A stretch of 64,000 nucleotides of DNA from Zymoseptoria tritici IPO323 (lineage: Eukaryota > Ascomycota > Dothideomycetes > Mycosphaerellales > Mycosphaerellaceae): contig NC_018210.1 of assembly GCF_000219625.1 (NCBI RefSeq), positions 930,001 to 994,000 on the forward strand, read 5' to 3'. Positions 22,801 to 35,007 of this stretch are shown here, in pieces. The position numbers and the translations under genes are program-made. Below the pieces are notes generated by a model. It did no database searches and was not told the origin of the DNA. It saw only the letters and a list, made by a program, of their open reading frames with translations. Each line of letters opens with the position of its first letter. Positions within the stretch are counted from its first letter, which is position 1.

Positions 22801-23800
22801 AAAGATATCTAGTAGAAAGATTAGTCTTATAATGTTAATATAGACCTTATCTAATAAAGATTAAGGTATTAGTCTTAGAGTTCTTAATACTACTCTCTAT
22901 AACCTTGCAAGCTTATATAGCTTATAGTACTTAAGTGTAGATATATTAATCTGCTTAAGTCCTTAGACTTAAGCCTTTGTTGTACTAAGAATCTTGTTCC
23001 CTATATAGCCTAGTCTCTAATACTATCTTGTTATATTAGCCTTAAGCATAGTAAAGGCTAGATAGGATATGTTCCTATTAGTTGTAGAAGCAACTTTAGT
23101 ACTCCCCTTAGGGAGAGAGATAGTTGCATTCTAGAGGATTAGAACATTATAAGTAGACTAAACCTTACCTATCTTCTTGTTATTCCTTAGAATATATAAA
23201 GATAGCCTGTCTAGGTAGACCTTATACTTTAGCTAGAGAGTCTCTACTAAGATAAGGTTATAATTAGAGTTAGGAGAGTATAACACATCTTATAAGGTAA
23301 TATTTAACTTATTCCCCTTGTACTTTATTATAATCCTTATACTTCCTAAGTATGTAACTATGCTTTGTCTAATAGCTTAAGAGAACCTAATTAGGGTTTC
23401 TAGGGGTTTAAGGTCTAAGAACTAGGACTTGTTATTAAAGAAGTAGTATAATATACTAGAATCCTAGACAATAGTATTACTCCTTTATATTCTAGCAGCA
23501 GTAATTGCTACTCCTATAAATAAGCTATCTAAATTAGAGCCTAAGCCTACATTAGAAGAGGAGATAGGCTTAATTGCTATAGCACCCTTTCCTCCCTTCT
23601 TATTATGTCTCTTACTCTTGTCTTAGGACTTCTTCTTGTCCTTATTAGATCCTCCTTTTCCTCTATATACCTAGGACTTTAGGGCCTTATTAGGGTGCTT
23701 CTTAAAGCAATCTGCATTTATATAGATATAATAGGTATACTTAGTACACTAATTATTATCTATTGTAGCACCCCTAAATCCTCCTACTGTCCTTTATATC
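19900..23800 (-). pseudogene. Copia gag-pol remnant
   Basis: Read from 23.8 kb leftward, fragments of zinc knuckle, protease, integrase, reverse transcriptase and RNase H follow in Ty1/Copia order. Stops are frequent (mostly TAG and TAA at former Trp and Gln codons), so no ORF survives. The RNase H end shows SNFANNPSISRSTLGMLF-like and VVLSSTKAEY blocks, typical of Copia. Boundaries are approximate. Confidence 0.8.
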
Positions 23801-24698
23801 TGTAGAGGAGGTTCCTTAATTAATAAGGTAATTAGCTCTTTAAGAGTTATGTTCTTAATATAATAAGATTGTCTCTAGCTTCTTAGGTATTCTAGATAGT
23901 AGAGGCCCTAGATAAAGAATAGCCTAATCTGCTTATTACTAAAGGTAAGCTTTAAGACTAGAATGTTCTTAGACCTAGAGTATTATTCTATTATAGAGAT
24001 ATACTTGTAATACTACTTCTAAAAGTTCTTATAGTACTTCTAAGTATTTGTTCCTTAGATCTTAATATTACTAATTCTAAGAATCCTTAGGCTATTATAA
24101 ATATTTATAGTTATAACAGGCCTATAGGTAGCTATAATAGTATTATATAGTTCCTTAGCTATCTTCTCTATATCTTTAAAGTTAGGCCTTAGAGATTAGT
24201 TAATCCTTTTGCTAATAATCCTGTATGCAATTAGGTTATACTTATACTAGACTTAAAGAGGAGTTAGTCTTAGTTTACTAGTTAGAATAGGTTCTGTTAC
24301 TAGAGTATCCCCTCCTTCTTTTTAGGAAGGAGTTAGAGCCTAGGAGAATAAAGTAGTACTTTCCTTAGTTAGTAGAGAGGGATATCTAACTTTAATTCCT
24401 AGCTTTAGTTAGGCAGGGTACTAGGGAATGTTATAAAAGATATAGCCTAACACCTCCTTATCTATAAGGGCTGCTTTAAGCATCCTTAACTAGTCTAAGA
24501 AGTTACTTCCCTTTCTTAGGACTTTATTCTCCTTCGTAGTCTTAAACTTATTAGCCTACATTACGGCTATTATTATAACTAGCTCTTTCTCGGCTCGCTA
24601 GTTAACTGTCTAAATAGTGTATAGTAAGGTTCTAGTAGCTGCGCTTAGAACAGACAATTCTTCCTTAAGTGTGCAGTAGTTACGCTAGGCTTATAACC

Positions 24699-24869
24699 TA
24701 TTATAATTAGACTTAAGCTAAGTAGAAGAAGACCTCTAATTAGTAGGTATATATTATTATGTAGAGAGAATCTTAAGTGTGAGATTCTCACTTTAGCTAT
24801 CTGTGTGTAGGAATGCCTTAGCACTAGTCACGTGCACTTCACTAATAGTCAGTCTGATAATCCACAACA
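24699..24869 (-). repeat. Copia LTR (right; 5' LTR of the minus-strand element)
   Basis: 171 bp; mirror image of the left LTR: the first ~63 bases carry RIP changes and the last ~90 bases are clean, ending CAACA before AATGG. Confidence 0.92.
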
Positions 24870-24874
24870 AATGG

Positions 24875-25768
24875 AAGCCAGAAAGCGCGACGAGGTTCAT
24901 ACAGCTCTGCCGAACGTTCGCCCTGGTCCTCCTTCAACTGCGAGGACGTGGCCGGAACCTACCTCCGTCTAATTACCTTACAGCATACGACTTGGAATTT
25001 GCAATGGCCACGCCGCGGTGGGAGTGGCTCAAGATTGCCGCATTGAAGCCGACCAATAAGCATACGAGTAAGATCAACATATCGAAAAAGGCTTGCGATG
25101 AATGTACCAAACGAGGCACCTGAGGTGCAAGCCGACGAACCTTGCTTTCTTGTACCTGTCATGGTTCTCATACCTGTTCGAATTGCCGGGCAACTGCCCT
25201 CGGTCTGCCCTCGAAAATATTTGCTGTGAACAGTCCTCGGTCCAGGAAACTATGTTGATGCGTTCCATGCATCTTTGAAGGAACAAGCTATCCAACACGT
25301 TCTCTTTCGAGATGGTCGATGTCCGAATTTTCCAAAGTACTTTCGGCCGAGAAGCAATGCTGACCGACCGGGTTAACACGACTTGTCTCGTCTGCAACCA
25401 ACGACCTCAATTCCTGAAGCGCTTCATTCAACTCGTTTTCGGAACGATTACACGTTCATTGATAACAACACGTCGGCGCCAACGCCCAAGAATAGTTCTA
25501 TCCCTGACAATTCGACGGAGCCAGCCACCCTAGTCATAGAGAGTGTGCCGGATGTCATCCATTCCGTTGTGTGCCAGGATCAAACTGCTGACCGAGCTAT
25601 TTGACACGTCACCTGGAACAGTGATCCTTGCACCCTGGGAGTATTTCCACCGGTTGTAAAGCTTTGTGCGTCGAGCGAGAACACACAAACATCACAGCGA
25701 GCCACCTTTCTCGCCACCGCAACAACCAACATTGCCCAAAAAGCTATCATCGCTAAACCGCGATCGCC
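24875..25768. other. Intergenic, no gene recognised
   Basis: GC content returns to normal immediately after the Copia element. Only short ORFs without motifs; the last 200 bp should hold the promoter of the gene at 25769. Confidence 0.4.
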
Positions 25769-26074
25769 ATGAAGCTCACTACTGCGGTCGCCGTCATTCT
25801 GGCAGGCTTTATCAGCCAAGCGAATGCCCAACAATACGTATGAGCACCCTCCTACCCTACGCATTCTTCACGCACTCGCTGACGCATATTCTCATCTTCG
25901 AACAGTGCGCGAGTGATGCCGAGTGCAAGCCGAAGTGCCTGAATGCGGGATATCCTTTCTGGAGGTGGTATGCGCACTCCATCTTTTTCGAAAGAGTCTT
26001 CCGTGCACGCTATGGGCCATCACTGACCACACATCAGCGACTACTTGGAGGGCTGCCATTGCATCGGATATTGA
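25769..26074 (+). CDS. Very small secreted cysteine-rich peptide (54 residues, three exons)
   Basis: Exons 25769-25837, 25906-25964 and 26038-26074 join in frame to 54 residues; introns of 68 and 73 bp have GT/AG ends and CTGAC branch motifs. Signal peptide: residues 1-20, ending A-N-A before Q-Q-Y. The mature peptide (about 34 residues) has cysteines spaced C-x5-C-x3-C-x14-C-x-C. The C-x3-C plus C-x-C pair is the core of the cysteine-stabilised alpha-beta fold of defensin-like peptides, but the usual cysteine between them is missing, so the fold is only a suggestion. No relation to the C-x4-CC family is visible. Confidence 0.65.
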
Positions 26075-27039
26075 TACGATCCTCGTGCGGGCAAACACCG
26101 GCGGAATCGAAGGATGTCCAGCGCTGGGCGAACAACAAGATCATGCGGGATTGGACGCTGAGATACAATTTCATATTTGCTGCGGGTCCTTCGGCCAGTG
26201 GCCGTACACTAGCTGAACACTCGAATGCAAGAATTTGCGCTCCTCGTAGAGACCGACACCTTCAGCCAGCACGTGTTGTTAACGCAGAGCCTTTACTTCC
26301 TACGAGGCAGCCGAAATGGAGTCGCACACGAGCGGCGTCCTTCCTGTCGCGATCTGATCTTCTCGATGAAGGACATTGGAGAGAAGAAGAGCTGATGCAC
26401 GGTGACACACAAGGTTGAGACAGAGAGAGAGGCCGGAGAAGGAAGCCCAGACTCTGTTGAACAACACCCGGTGTGGATTCCAGGTCGCTACGCTCCAAGG
26501 TCGCAGCGAGTAGATCGCCAGTTTCCGACGCCGCAATGGCAGTAGCTGTGGAGTGCATATGCTGACACTGACAGGTTCGCCTCTCTTATGCGACTGAAGA
26601 ACGAATCTAGTGGCCATGAGCTCCTCGATGGCCTGTTGGCTGGACCGTGCAGCACAGCTACAACATTCTTACATTCGCGATTTCCTGCTTGGTCCCGGCT
26701 CGAGGAGCGGTATGCACCAGATCAAGTCATCTTTGGGATCGTATCTCATCACTTGTTCCGACTCGAGACGGGAAGCCATGGAACAAAGGTGGAAATATCA
26801 GCGCGAGAATGGACCGTGAATTGCTGTTGAGAACGCATCCTGTCAATTCACCACTTCTGCAAACTTCAAGTACAACAGTTTCATGCTCCACACGGTCGCG
26901 AGCTTCACAACAAACACAAAGTCAGACTGTCCTCCGCCACGGTCTTGCCCTTGACGCAATATTGCAACATAAAGCAAGCTGTTGCACCATTCCGAGATTT
27001 GAATGCTGCCCCAACCACCCCGTGGTAGTCGCCTTCCCT
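26075..27039. other. Intergenic, no gene recognised
   Basis: 3' flanks of two convergent small secreted protein genes. ORFs overlap on both strands and show no motifs. Confidence 0.4.
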
Positions 27040-27316
27040 TCAGATTTTGCAGGGTCCACTGGAGCAGTCGCAGCCAGTCTTGCCTGTACCAGAGAGGAAA
27101 AGAGCTCAGCAAGCCTTTCGTCACATGTACGACGTAGGTTCAGGTGATTGACTTACAGGGTTGAGTCGGGCCCAGGCATTCCAAGTGCTTGTTACCGAAG
27201 TGGTCGCAGCAATTGGTGGCGATGCAGCCACCTGGGTCTACCTGCCCTTCGTCTGGCAAGGCGATGGCCATGGCCATGCCGCTCAATGCAACAGCGAAGA
27301 TGACGCTGAGCTTCAT
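27040..27316 (-). CDS. Small secreted cysteine-rich protein, C-x4-CC family
   Basis: Exons 27157-27316 and 27040-27083 (73-bp intron, GTAAGT...ACAG) give 67 residues. Signal peptide: residues 1-19, ending I-A-L. The mature chain has eight cysteines: C-x4-CC-x9-C-x6-C-x3-C-x-C-x4-C. G-C-I-x-T-N-C-C and C-D-C-S-x-G are shared word for word with the gene at 48089. Its intron lies three codons upstream of C-D-C, a slightly shifted position compared with the 48 kb pair. The unspliced frame runs into the intron and loses the last three cysteines, which supports the spliced model. Candidate effector; function unknown. Confidence 0.8.
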
Positions 27317-29325
27317 GGTTGGTGATGAGCGTTCCTTCTTGTCGATGGCGTGGGGGCGGAAGTCGAGATTGTTTGTTGTGTTCCCTGGTTGTGCTTGGAC
27401 GACTTGGATGAATCGAGTGTGTTGGGAGCAAAGAAGGAAGAAGGTCTGGCCGAAATATGCAGACTCAAATGAGTCTGAGGGCCGGCTTGGCCGGAAGGCG
27501 TGTCGAGGATAGTCTGGCATACGTGATGTGGTTGTTCTTCAGATGTGGCTGAATACGAGCCCACAGCATGCCAGACCATGCAGTAAGTTTCAGGCTGACA
27601 GAAGTCATCGCGGTGAACGCACACGGCCTGAGCAAGTGCTTGTGAACACAGCACGATGATCAGAACAGATTCGATTCGCCCCGTCTTGCAATGCAGCTTC
27701 ATGAAGAGCGGATAGAGACATAGAGAGATGACCATAGCAGACTCGAGATTGTTGTTTTTACTGGTGTCTGGGCCTCGTGCTAGCTCTGCAATTGGGATGA
27801 ACCGGGAACTACCTTGCAAGATGGACGGATTGTGGCCCATCATGAGCGCAACGTGGCACGTGAACGGCACATCCTTACGATCCGAGAACGAAGTCCAACA
27901 GCCCTGTGCTTTCCTGCATCGATCTTCCGTCCACCGTCTGATGATGAAACCAGAGCCGCGGACTTGAGAGTCTGATCAGAGCAAGAGAGGAACGTCACCA
28001 GATGGCAGCGAGGTCGCAGGTCTTCGCAGATGTCGAATCTCGGAGCATCGTCTTGGTCGCTATCCATGCTGCGCATTGGATGCCGGATCATTGCCAACCC
28101 CTGCGGCATGATCGCATCGATTGTCAGCTATACGAGGTCAAGCAAGTCGTCCCTGTTGTCGTGAACCCAATCGATTGACCGGCATGCCCGGATTCTGGCT
28201 CCGTGGCGAGATCTTCGTCGGAAGAATAGAGAGCTTCGATATTGTTGAACGTCTGCGAGTAGTCCAGTGTACGTGTGCATGAAGAGGAGCAAGAAAGGCT
28301 GGGGTGAATACCTTCAGGTAGGTTACGAAACGAATGACTCAGCAAATGTATGCCTTAGGCCACCGAAACGCAGACCTCTTTCTTCCTTCTCTTCTCGGTT
28401 CCTTCTTTGACCAGACACATCCGTCGGCGAGGCATTGCAGCATCGACGACATGGGCGCTCTCACAACGTCCCCAGACATGACATTGAACGAAAGCACTTC
28501 AATGCCGAGGCACCCGCAGTCGTGCATTGGAATGGCCCACAAGACATGACACTCAAGATTTTGACTGCACGAACCATGGCAGGGCACTTCCGAACATCGC
28601 GTCCGCTCTGCATCCAAACCCAACATCGTGGCCTGTCATGATTGGGACGATAGCCTGCCCTCCAGTGCAAGATACATTTGTTCGTATTGACGAGACAAGC
28701 ATGCCATTCTCACGGAGCATCACCGACTATCTGATACTGGCCGCCATAACGTAAAAGCCGACCAACGGAGTTGCCACTATGCGGTTCTTTCGCAAGCAAC
28801 ACCCTGCCAATACGATCACTTCCCCGCGATTGTTCCAGTTCACGACCTCGAAATTCTCCTATTCCAAAATGTCGAGACGCCGCCGCTGGGATAGATACTC
28901 CGTATACTGGGTTCTTATCTCAGACCGATCGTCGAACCGGTGGGCATCCTGGGAATCATGCCCTGTTGGCATAGTCAAGCCGCGATCCCTGTCCAGGGCG
29001 AGTTTTTTGCGTGACCACGCTCGACCTCGCTTGTATATCTGGCTGGAACTCACTCATTTGAAGAGTGTACATGAGGTCGACGCGTCAGATGGAATACGAT
29101 CCTGGCTTCCAAGGACACTAGCATGGTATTCACAAGGGAGGATTGACCCAAAAGTCCCGAGTGTCCTTGGTGGGTGTTCATTCCGTTGCGCCAGCTTGCT
29201 GCGAGCCGTGTAGTTTCTACGCATGCTGTATTGACGGACAGTGTCTAGATCGCGGAAGAACTTTCAATGCTTCGACTCAAGCCAGGCGTCCTTGCGTGAG
29301 CTCGACTGAGGACTTCATTAAGGTT
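27317..29325. other. Intergenic, no confident gene
   Basis: About 2 kb between the secreted protein gene and the Harbinger element. ORFs up to 185 codons are mutually overlapping shadows. A 73-codon frame at 29143-29364 contains CCEPC...ACCIDGQC, but it has no signal peptide and runs into the transposon end. Confidence 0.4.
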
Positions 29326-29356
29326 GTGTATACCTCGAGGCGTTTATCGTCGTTTA
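29326..29356 (+). repeat. Harbinger left terminal inverted repeat
   Basis: 31 bp, exact inverse of 47752-47782. Subterminal repeats of CGTTTATCG and TTAATCG follow to about 29420. Confidence 0.88.
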
Positions 29357-29544
29357 TCGGTTAATCGTTTATCGATTAATCGTCCGGTCGGTTGTTTCGT
29401 AATATGGTCGTTTAATCGTTCGCTGAGGTATACACCTGTTTAATTGTTATTAGTGGATCCTCGGAAATTACCGTCTTAGCTATAACGCCCTACTCTTACA
29501 ACCTCGTCGCGTCGCCCTCTACGTATATAGTTATTGCCCTTGCT

Positions 29545-30861
29545 ATGGACTTAGTCCTCGTTATTGCGGCGCTTACTAGCGTTCTTACGAGCACTATTAG
29601 TGCTATAGCACCGAGGGTAAAGCGTCGTATGCGAGTATATATACCGTCCGGACTTATCGAGACTCTAACTAATCTAGGAGCCGGCATTCGAGAGACATTT
29701 AAGTGTCTATATAGACTACCTCGTAACTACTATTAGATTACTCGACTACGGCAGCCGGTGTTAAAGAAGTTTATTAAAGAGCTAGCCGCTCGTAGTGTTA
29801 GTAGTAAGACTAGTAGGGGTTTATCCGTTACTAAATAGGCCGTTATCTTCCTCGACTTCCTTAGCTATAATTAGTCGGTTCGAGAGCTACGAAGGACCTA
29901 CTAGCACTCTTATATTACGTTCGCTCGTATAATTAAGGGTATTAGTAAGGTAGTATACTAGATAAGCGAGGACTTTATTATTATACCTTATTAGTAAGAG
30001 CCGCCGTACGAACGTCTTATAAGGAAAGAGAAGGACGACATAAGCTACTTAGAGCATAGTAAGTTCTCGTAGTTTAAGAGTAGCCTTAGTAGACTCGATA
30101 GCACGCTCTTACTAATAACATTACCTAAGGAAGTACGAGGCGTATAGAACAGTCGGAAGGGTACTATATCGTAGAACGTCTTCGCGGCGTACGGCTTTAA
30201 TATAGTCTTCTATTTCGTATTAGCTAGATACGAGGGCTCTACACCTAATAGCACCGTATTAGAGAGGGCATATAAGAGCGGCTTTAAGGTGCCTCGTAGA
30301 CGATACTACCTCGCCGATAGTAGCTACAAGGTCTCTAACTAACGCCTCTTAGTACCCTTCGAAAGTACGAGGTATTATATCTGTAAGTAGCGCGCCGCCG
30401 AACGAAGGCCGAAGACGAAGGAAGAGCTATTTAATCTACGACATGCTTAACTACGTAATATAATTAAGCGTGTCTTCGGTGTTATTAAGAAGAGGTTTCT
30501 AATCCTCGTCGAAGGCGCGTACTAAGGCTACTCTATCCTCGCGTAGACTCGCTTTATTATCTACTACTTTGTAATCTATAACTTTATCCTCTTAAGCGGC
30601 GACTAGCTATTGTCCGGTAAGACGTATCTCTTAAAGCGCGAAACGAGTACTAGTGTCGATACCGATATCGATACTAAGGGCGAGACGGAGGACGAGGAGG
30701 ATCCCCTAGGGGACATAGGCGACGTTAGTAACCGCGCGAGGGTACGTTTCCGTAATACGATAGCTAAGTCGTTATAGATAGATTATCTACGTTATCTAGA
30801 GTAAGAAGGGAAGGATATAAGGGGACCTTAAGAGGGCATTTTCGACATATTCGACTCGTAA
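29545..30861 (+). pseudogene. Harbinger-type transposase (DDE_Tnp_4 nuclease, HARBI1-like) with many stops
   Basis: One 438-codon frame from ATG 29545 to TAA 30859 has no frameshift but about 20 internal stops, mostly TAG where Trp is expected. The C-terminal half shows the HARBI1 pattern: L-D-S-T-L-L-L-I (first catalytic region), a YEGSTPNSTVLERAY block (second), YYLADSSY, then LLVPFE and KTKEELFNLRHA...IIKRVFGVIKKRF, the classic end of DDE_4 nucleases. An acidic tail follows. The pattern of G-to-A and C-to-T stops without indels is typical of RIP. It is non-functional. Confidence 0.85.
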
Positions 30862-31289
30862 AGTACGGCGAAGTAGTTTAACGGCGTTGTTATAAAGAAT
30901 AATACGTTTTGCTAGTTAATTTAGCACTTTTTAACGCTAAGGCCGTAAAGGTAGGCTGCTTTAATTTACGTCGGTAAGACAACCTTTTCGCGGAGAGGAC
31001 GGTACGGGGTAGACATATACGGTATAAGACTAAAGCTCGAAAACTAGCGCTAAAATTAAGTAGCTCCTTCCTAATTAGGCTAAAAATTAATAAAATTTCA
31101 TAACACCTCTATACAAATCTATAGTATAGCCCCACTTTTCCTTAACGTAAAATCTTACCGGTATATATACTGCCCGACACGTCCTCTACCTCGAAAAGTT
31201 CTAAAAACGCTAAGTAATTACTAAACTTTAACTCGAATTTCCTTCTATAATAAACCTTCCTTCTTTAATAACGACTATAGAGCCCGCCT

Positions 31290-32577
31290 TAAGCTACCGG
31301 CAATATTATCTGGCCGTGTACTTACGCCTACGCCTACGGCGTATACTAATTTGTCTAATAGGTCGTAGTGTTATAGTAAACATTAATAGGCGGCGTCGGT
31401 CTACGAATCCGCCTTAATATCGTCCGGAAGAAGGTCTCGAATCGCGCCTCCTTTAAGAAGCCTATAGCGATAGTCGCAGCGGACGGCTAGCCTACTAGAG
31501 CGAGCAACAAGAGGTCCTTATTATTATTACTAATACTAACTAGTACGGCCTTATCGTATATCCGCTCGCTAACAATCTCTAGTTCCGAACGCTCCCTTAG
31601 TTTCTTAAGCCGCTCCTTCTTACGCTACATCTGTAGCTCTTAGAAACGCTCTTGCTACTTCGCAAGATTAGCTACGGTTTAATTAAAGGGTGTAATTATC
31701 TTACTAAGGGCTTTAAAGTGTAGCTTACTGTCCTTTAAGCTAGAGTTGTTAACTCTCTTAGCCGCCTTAGTACGAGCCTTATTCTCCTTCGCTAACTACG
31801 CTACCCTTAGTATCTACGTACTGCTAGTAATCTCTTCGAGATCCGAATTACTATCGCCGATAACCTCCGTCGAATCTACCGCCGTCGAATTAACCGCCGT
31901 CGAATTAACCGCCGTCGAATCTACGCGATCCTTAGTCTACTCGTTTTTAGACTCGCTCTAGGGCAACTCTACGTCGTCGTCCGCGTCTATACTACCCTCC
32001 TTATCCGTCTACTTAGCGAGCGAAGTACTAGTTATTAAATACTCGCCGGTAGCTACGTCGGTGCTAATAATAGCATAGATTTGCTCCGAGAAAGGTAGAC
32101 AGCCGTACTTAAAGGGCTCGCATTTAGGGTAAGCTACATAATAGATATCCGCGACCTCTTAGTCGGCTAGCTCTACTAGATAGCTATTCTAACTACTAAT
32201 ATACTTTAGATAATTAGTATATAGTATATACGCCTTCTTTAGCTTATTCTACTTGTTCTTATACGTATTTACGTTCTACATATGCTTATACCTCTTACGG
32301 AGCTTCTAAGCTAGAGTGCGATATAAGGAGGCAGGGAAGCTATTATTATAGCCTATAACTCTAGCGTTCTTTAACCTTAACAACGCCTCTAATATATATA
32401 ATATCTTAGGCTCCTTCTAGCGACCGAGTAGTAGTAGCTAATCTTTATCGCTATTACCTACTTCCTTACTCCGCGCCTTCTTCTTGCTCTTACTAGACTC
32501 CCCCTTAGCCTTCTTCTTTCTCGACACTAGTGTAGCCGGCTCCTTAGCCTTCCGTTTCGACGGTGTTAGATCGGTTA
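31290..32577 (-). pseudogene. Harbinger Myb/SANT-like DNA-binding protein, RIP-degraded and split
   Basis: On the minus strand, from the Gypsy insertion at 32578 leftward: a K/S-rich nuclear-localisation-like segment, a Myb/SANT-like domain (LLRLKNARVIGYNN...LRKRYKHM...NKLKKAY near 32.2-32.4 kb), a linker with a 15-bp tandem repeat (31865-31924, coding V-N-S-T-A) and a coiled-coil-like K/E/R region near 31.6 kb. Several TAG stops interrupt it. Such Myb-like proteins help Harbinger transposases bind DNA. Its 5' end should lie beyond 47131, on the other side of the insertion. Left boundary approximate. Confidence 0.6.
31865..31924. repeat. 15-bp tandem repeat (four copies)
   Basis: Units of CCGTCGAATTAACCG type repeat every 15 bases; on the minus strand they encode repeated V-N/D-S-T-A/E within the Myb-like gene linker. 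Confidence 0.8.
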
Positions 32578-32747
32578 TGTGAGGGACTGGCGCCCTTTCT
32601 ATGACACGTGGCGCAACCCCGTGCTTTGTCTTGGCAGCCCACATCCTTTTCTACGCTTACCGCGAGGTTCTAGGCTGCTTCCTTATCGAACTTGCTGTAT
32701 CTAACACAGACTCTAAACTCTCGTATATATATTGTTTACCCGTAATA
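32578..32747 (+). repeat. Outer Gypsy 5' LTR
   Basis: 170 bp starting TGTGAGGGACTGG. The first ~75 bases are clean and the rest is RIP-mutated relative to the 3' LTR. Confidence 0.92.
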
Positions 32748-32879
32748 TTAAGTTCGATCCACTTGATACAACTCCTGCTATAAACGACATAACGGATAAC
32801 GGCGTAAATCCTTCGGGATCCGGTAACGTTAATCTAGAGGAGCCGAGTGCACCCGATCTACAAACGTTCCTCTAGCAAC

Positions 32880-34345
32880 TGCATGCACGTTAAAATGCAA
32901 TGTAGGTAGAGCTAGAACATTAGCGGAACGCTATTAATCAGGCGGAAGCCGAGCGGAATGCACCGCAGCCGGCAGCCGAGACTAGAGGAGCCCTAGTAGA
33001 TCCAGCGGCCCCTTCTATAAACGACCTAATTCGAGCACTAACCTAGGCGATCTCCAGTCGACCGGCCGCGGGCGACGACTTAAAACCCTCGGGCCCTAAG
33101 GGTTAGAAGCCGGCAGCCTAGGACGGGAAGTCGAGTACTTTCCGAGACTATCTACTATAGCTAAGAAGCTCCTTTCGAGTGCGTGCCGGCCTTAAACTAA
33201 CGCTCCCCGACCCGTACTACTAGGACGCTATCTACGACACCCTCCCTTATAAGGAGAGATCTCGTATGCGTTATTTCTAGGAGTCGGGAAGAGCGAACGA
33301 AGCATAGGACCCCGAGGCTTTCTTTACGCGACTCGAAGAGGTCTTCGGCGACAGCAGAGAGGCCTTAAACGTACTAGAAGAGCTTACAAACCTCCGGCAT
33401 AAACTTAGTTAGCTATAGTACGACTACTAGCTAAGATTTGACGATCTCCTACTTAGTGCCGGCGGAGCGAGCTAGAAAGACGAGGTCTAGATTAGATACC
33501 TAAAACACACCTTTTCGAACCCCGCAAAGACACATACTGCCTCTATCGCAAACATTAAGGACTATAACGATTATGCGGAGGAGGTCGAGCGGGTAATAAC
33601 TAATCTAGAGGCTACTAACTAGTTTAAGGCTACTAACAAAAAGTAGAAAGAGAAGAACAAGGATACTATTTCTTCTATACTAGTAACCGCGCGCCCTTAG
33701 GGTAGGAGCACCTTAAGAGCGCGGGTAGACGCCGATAGAGATACTGTTATAACCCCGGCCTAGACGAGTAGGAATCGCTTAAGAAGCTAAGGAAGTCGGA
33801 ATAGTAACGCTAGGAGGAAGTAGAGGGCAAAGTAGGTCGACGACGCAGAAAGAGAGCGACGCCGACAGGAGAGACTCTACTTCCGCTATAGAGCGGACGG
33901 ACACCGCAGACGCGAATGTCCCTACGCCGTAGCAACGCCACCCGCCAGAATAAACGCGGTCCGCGCGGGACCGGTTCTAGAGGACGATAAAGAGGAGTCG
34001 GATTCCGCAGAGACGGGAAAAGACTAACTCCTTCCCGAAGTGCTAGGGTAGGAGACGGTACAGCTGTAGCAATAATAGCAGGCTAGGAGGCGTTCAAAAG
34101 CAAGATAAACGGTACCCTAATCTATAGCGACGTAGTCCTAGAAGAAACCTTTAGGACCTTCGCCCTAATCGACGAAGGATGTTAATGCTACGCTACTATT
34201 AACGGAGACCTGGCTAAAGGCCTCGGGCTCAGCTTAGTTAGCGATAAGAAGAGAGGCGTTAAGGGCGCTACTACGTCCATACGTAACTCGCAGATTGAGG
34301 GAGTCGTCGCGTTCCGGATAGGAGTAAGCGGATACACCTAGTTAG
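32880..34345 (+). pseudogene. Outer Gypsy gag and start of protease
   Basis: Plus-strand frame fragments show an acidic, P-rich gag and a zinc knuckle at 33878-33919 of form C-x2-C-x4-H-x4-C in which the first two cysteines have become Tyr (TGC/TGT to TAC/TAT, G-to-A). Near 34.16 kb L-I-D-E-G-C marks the retroviral-type protease region, which breaks off at the insertion site of the inner Gypsy element. TAG stops replace Trp codons throughout. Confidence 0.75.
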
Positions 34346-34350
34346 TATAT

Positions 34351-34728
34351 TGTTAGGATTGCCTCGTGATAAGGCAGGGAAAGACTGAAGTAGGGAAGTA
34401 TCGAACAATAGGTTTCAGGATGTAACGACTCGATTCGTTAAAGGAGGGAATAGAGGAGGAGAGCCTCCTTCGCTATATATACAGCTACTGCTAGGTTCCA
34501 TTCCCCTATCCTTCACTTCTCTCGTCATAAGCGGGATCGTCTGTCCCTTCGTAGCCCTTCGATCCTTATCGTTAGGCATTAAGAGGTAAGCTAGATCGGA
34601 CTGCCTTAATCCGTACGCTGTTGCGCTCTTCGTAACTAGGATAGCTCGTTATTATGTTCTTCGAAACTAGGTTGGCCTAGCTTAGGGGAGATAAGGCTAG
34701 ACTGCGCTTACGTAAGGGGATCCTTATA
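34351..34728 (-). repeat. Inner Gypsy LTR (left; 3' LTR of the minus-strand element)
   Basis: 378 bp. Offsets up to about 191 are almost free of RIP changes; offsets beyond about 236 carry at least eight. Confidence 0.92.
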
Positions 34729-35007
34729 TTGCCCTCCTCCCCCCAGTGCAACTAACCTTAGTTGCGTGCGCGAATCTTTAGCAGCGTTCAGCTGCAGGTT
34801 CAATTTACTAACTACTAACGTTGCTAGGCTAGCTGCTCGGTGTCCCGATTAGGAAATAAAAGTAGGTCCCTCGCGCATATACTACTCTTTCTCGCCCTCG
34901 AATTCTTCTCTTTTTATAAACACCTACTAAAAGTAAGTACTAGCAGCTAGCTCCAGAACGGTCTAGATTAGCGCTAGATTAGCTAACATTGCGATTAGAC
35001 TAGCATA

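Larger units (their letters stand above)
18514..24869 (-). mobile_element. RIP-degraded Ty1/Copia LTR retrotransposon, minus orientation
   Basis: Two 171-bp LTRs (18514-18684 and 24699-24869) are flanked by the 5-bp target duplication AATGG at 18509-18513 and 24870-24874. LTR ends are (TG to TA)TTG...CAACA. The 6356-bp element is extremely AT-rich and full of TA-containing stops. Decayed translations on the minus strand appear in Copia order from the right: gag-like zinc knuckle near 23.7 kb, protease/GAG-pre-integrase near 23.0-23.3 kb, integrase near 22.5-22.9 kb (NNNNLITFVENKEL and FLAPYTPK, matching the usual GEF...APYTP block), reverse transcriptase near 20.8-21.3 kb (ARGF...NYINTFAPTLR) and RNase H near 20.0-20.3 kb. 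The element is dead. Confidence 0.9.

Noticed and set aside
25666..26418. 250-codon plus-strand ORF
   Set aside because: It runs through both introns of the small peptide gene in another frame; the spliced model with a signal peptide explains the locus better.
28435..28670. Pair of about 68-codon ORFs on opposite strands
   Set aside because: Complementary shadows without motif or signal peptide.
32438..32644. Minus-strand ORF starting M-W-A-A-K-T-K-H-G
   Set aside because: Its first part is LTR sequence of the outer Gypsy element; the ORF is a fusion created by insertion, not a gene start.
34785..34830. B-box-like GCAGGTTCAATTTAC near the 3' LTR of the inner Gypsy
   Set aside because: Tempting as a third tRNA relic, but no T-stem, anticodon stem or acceptor stem can be formed around it.
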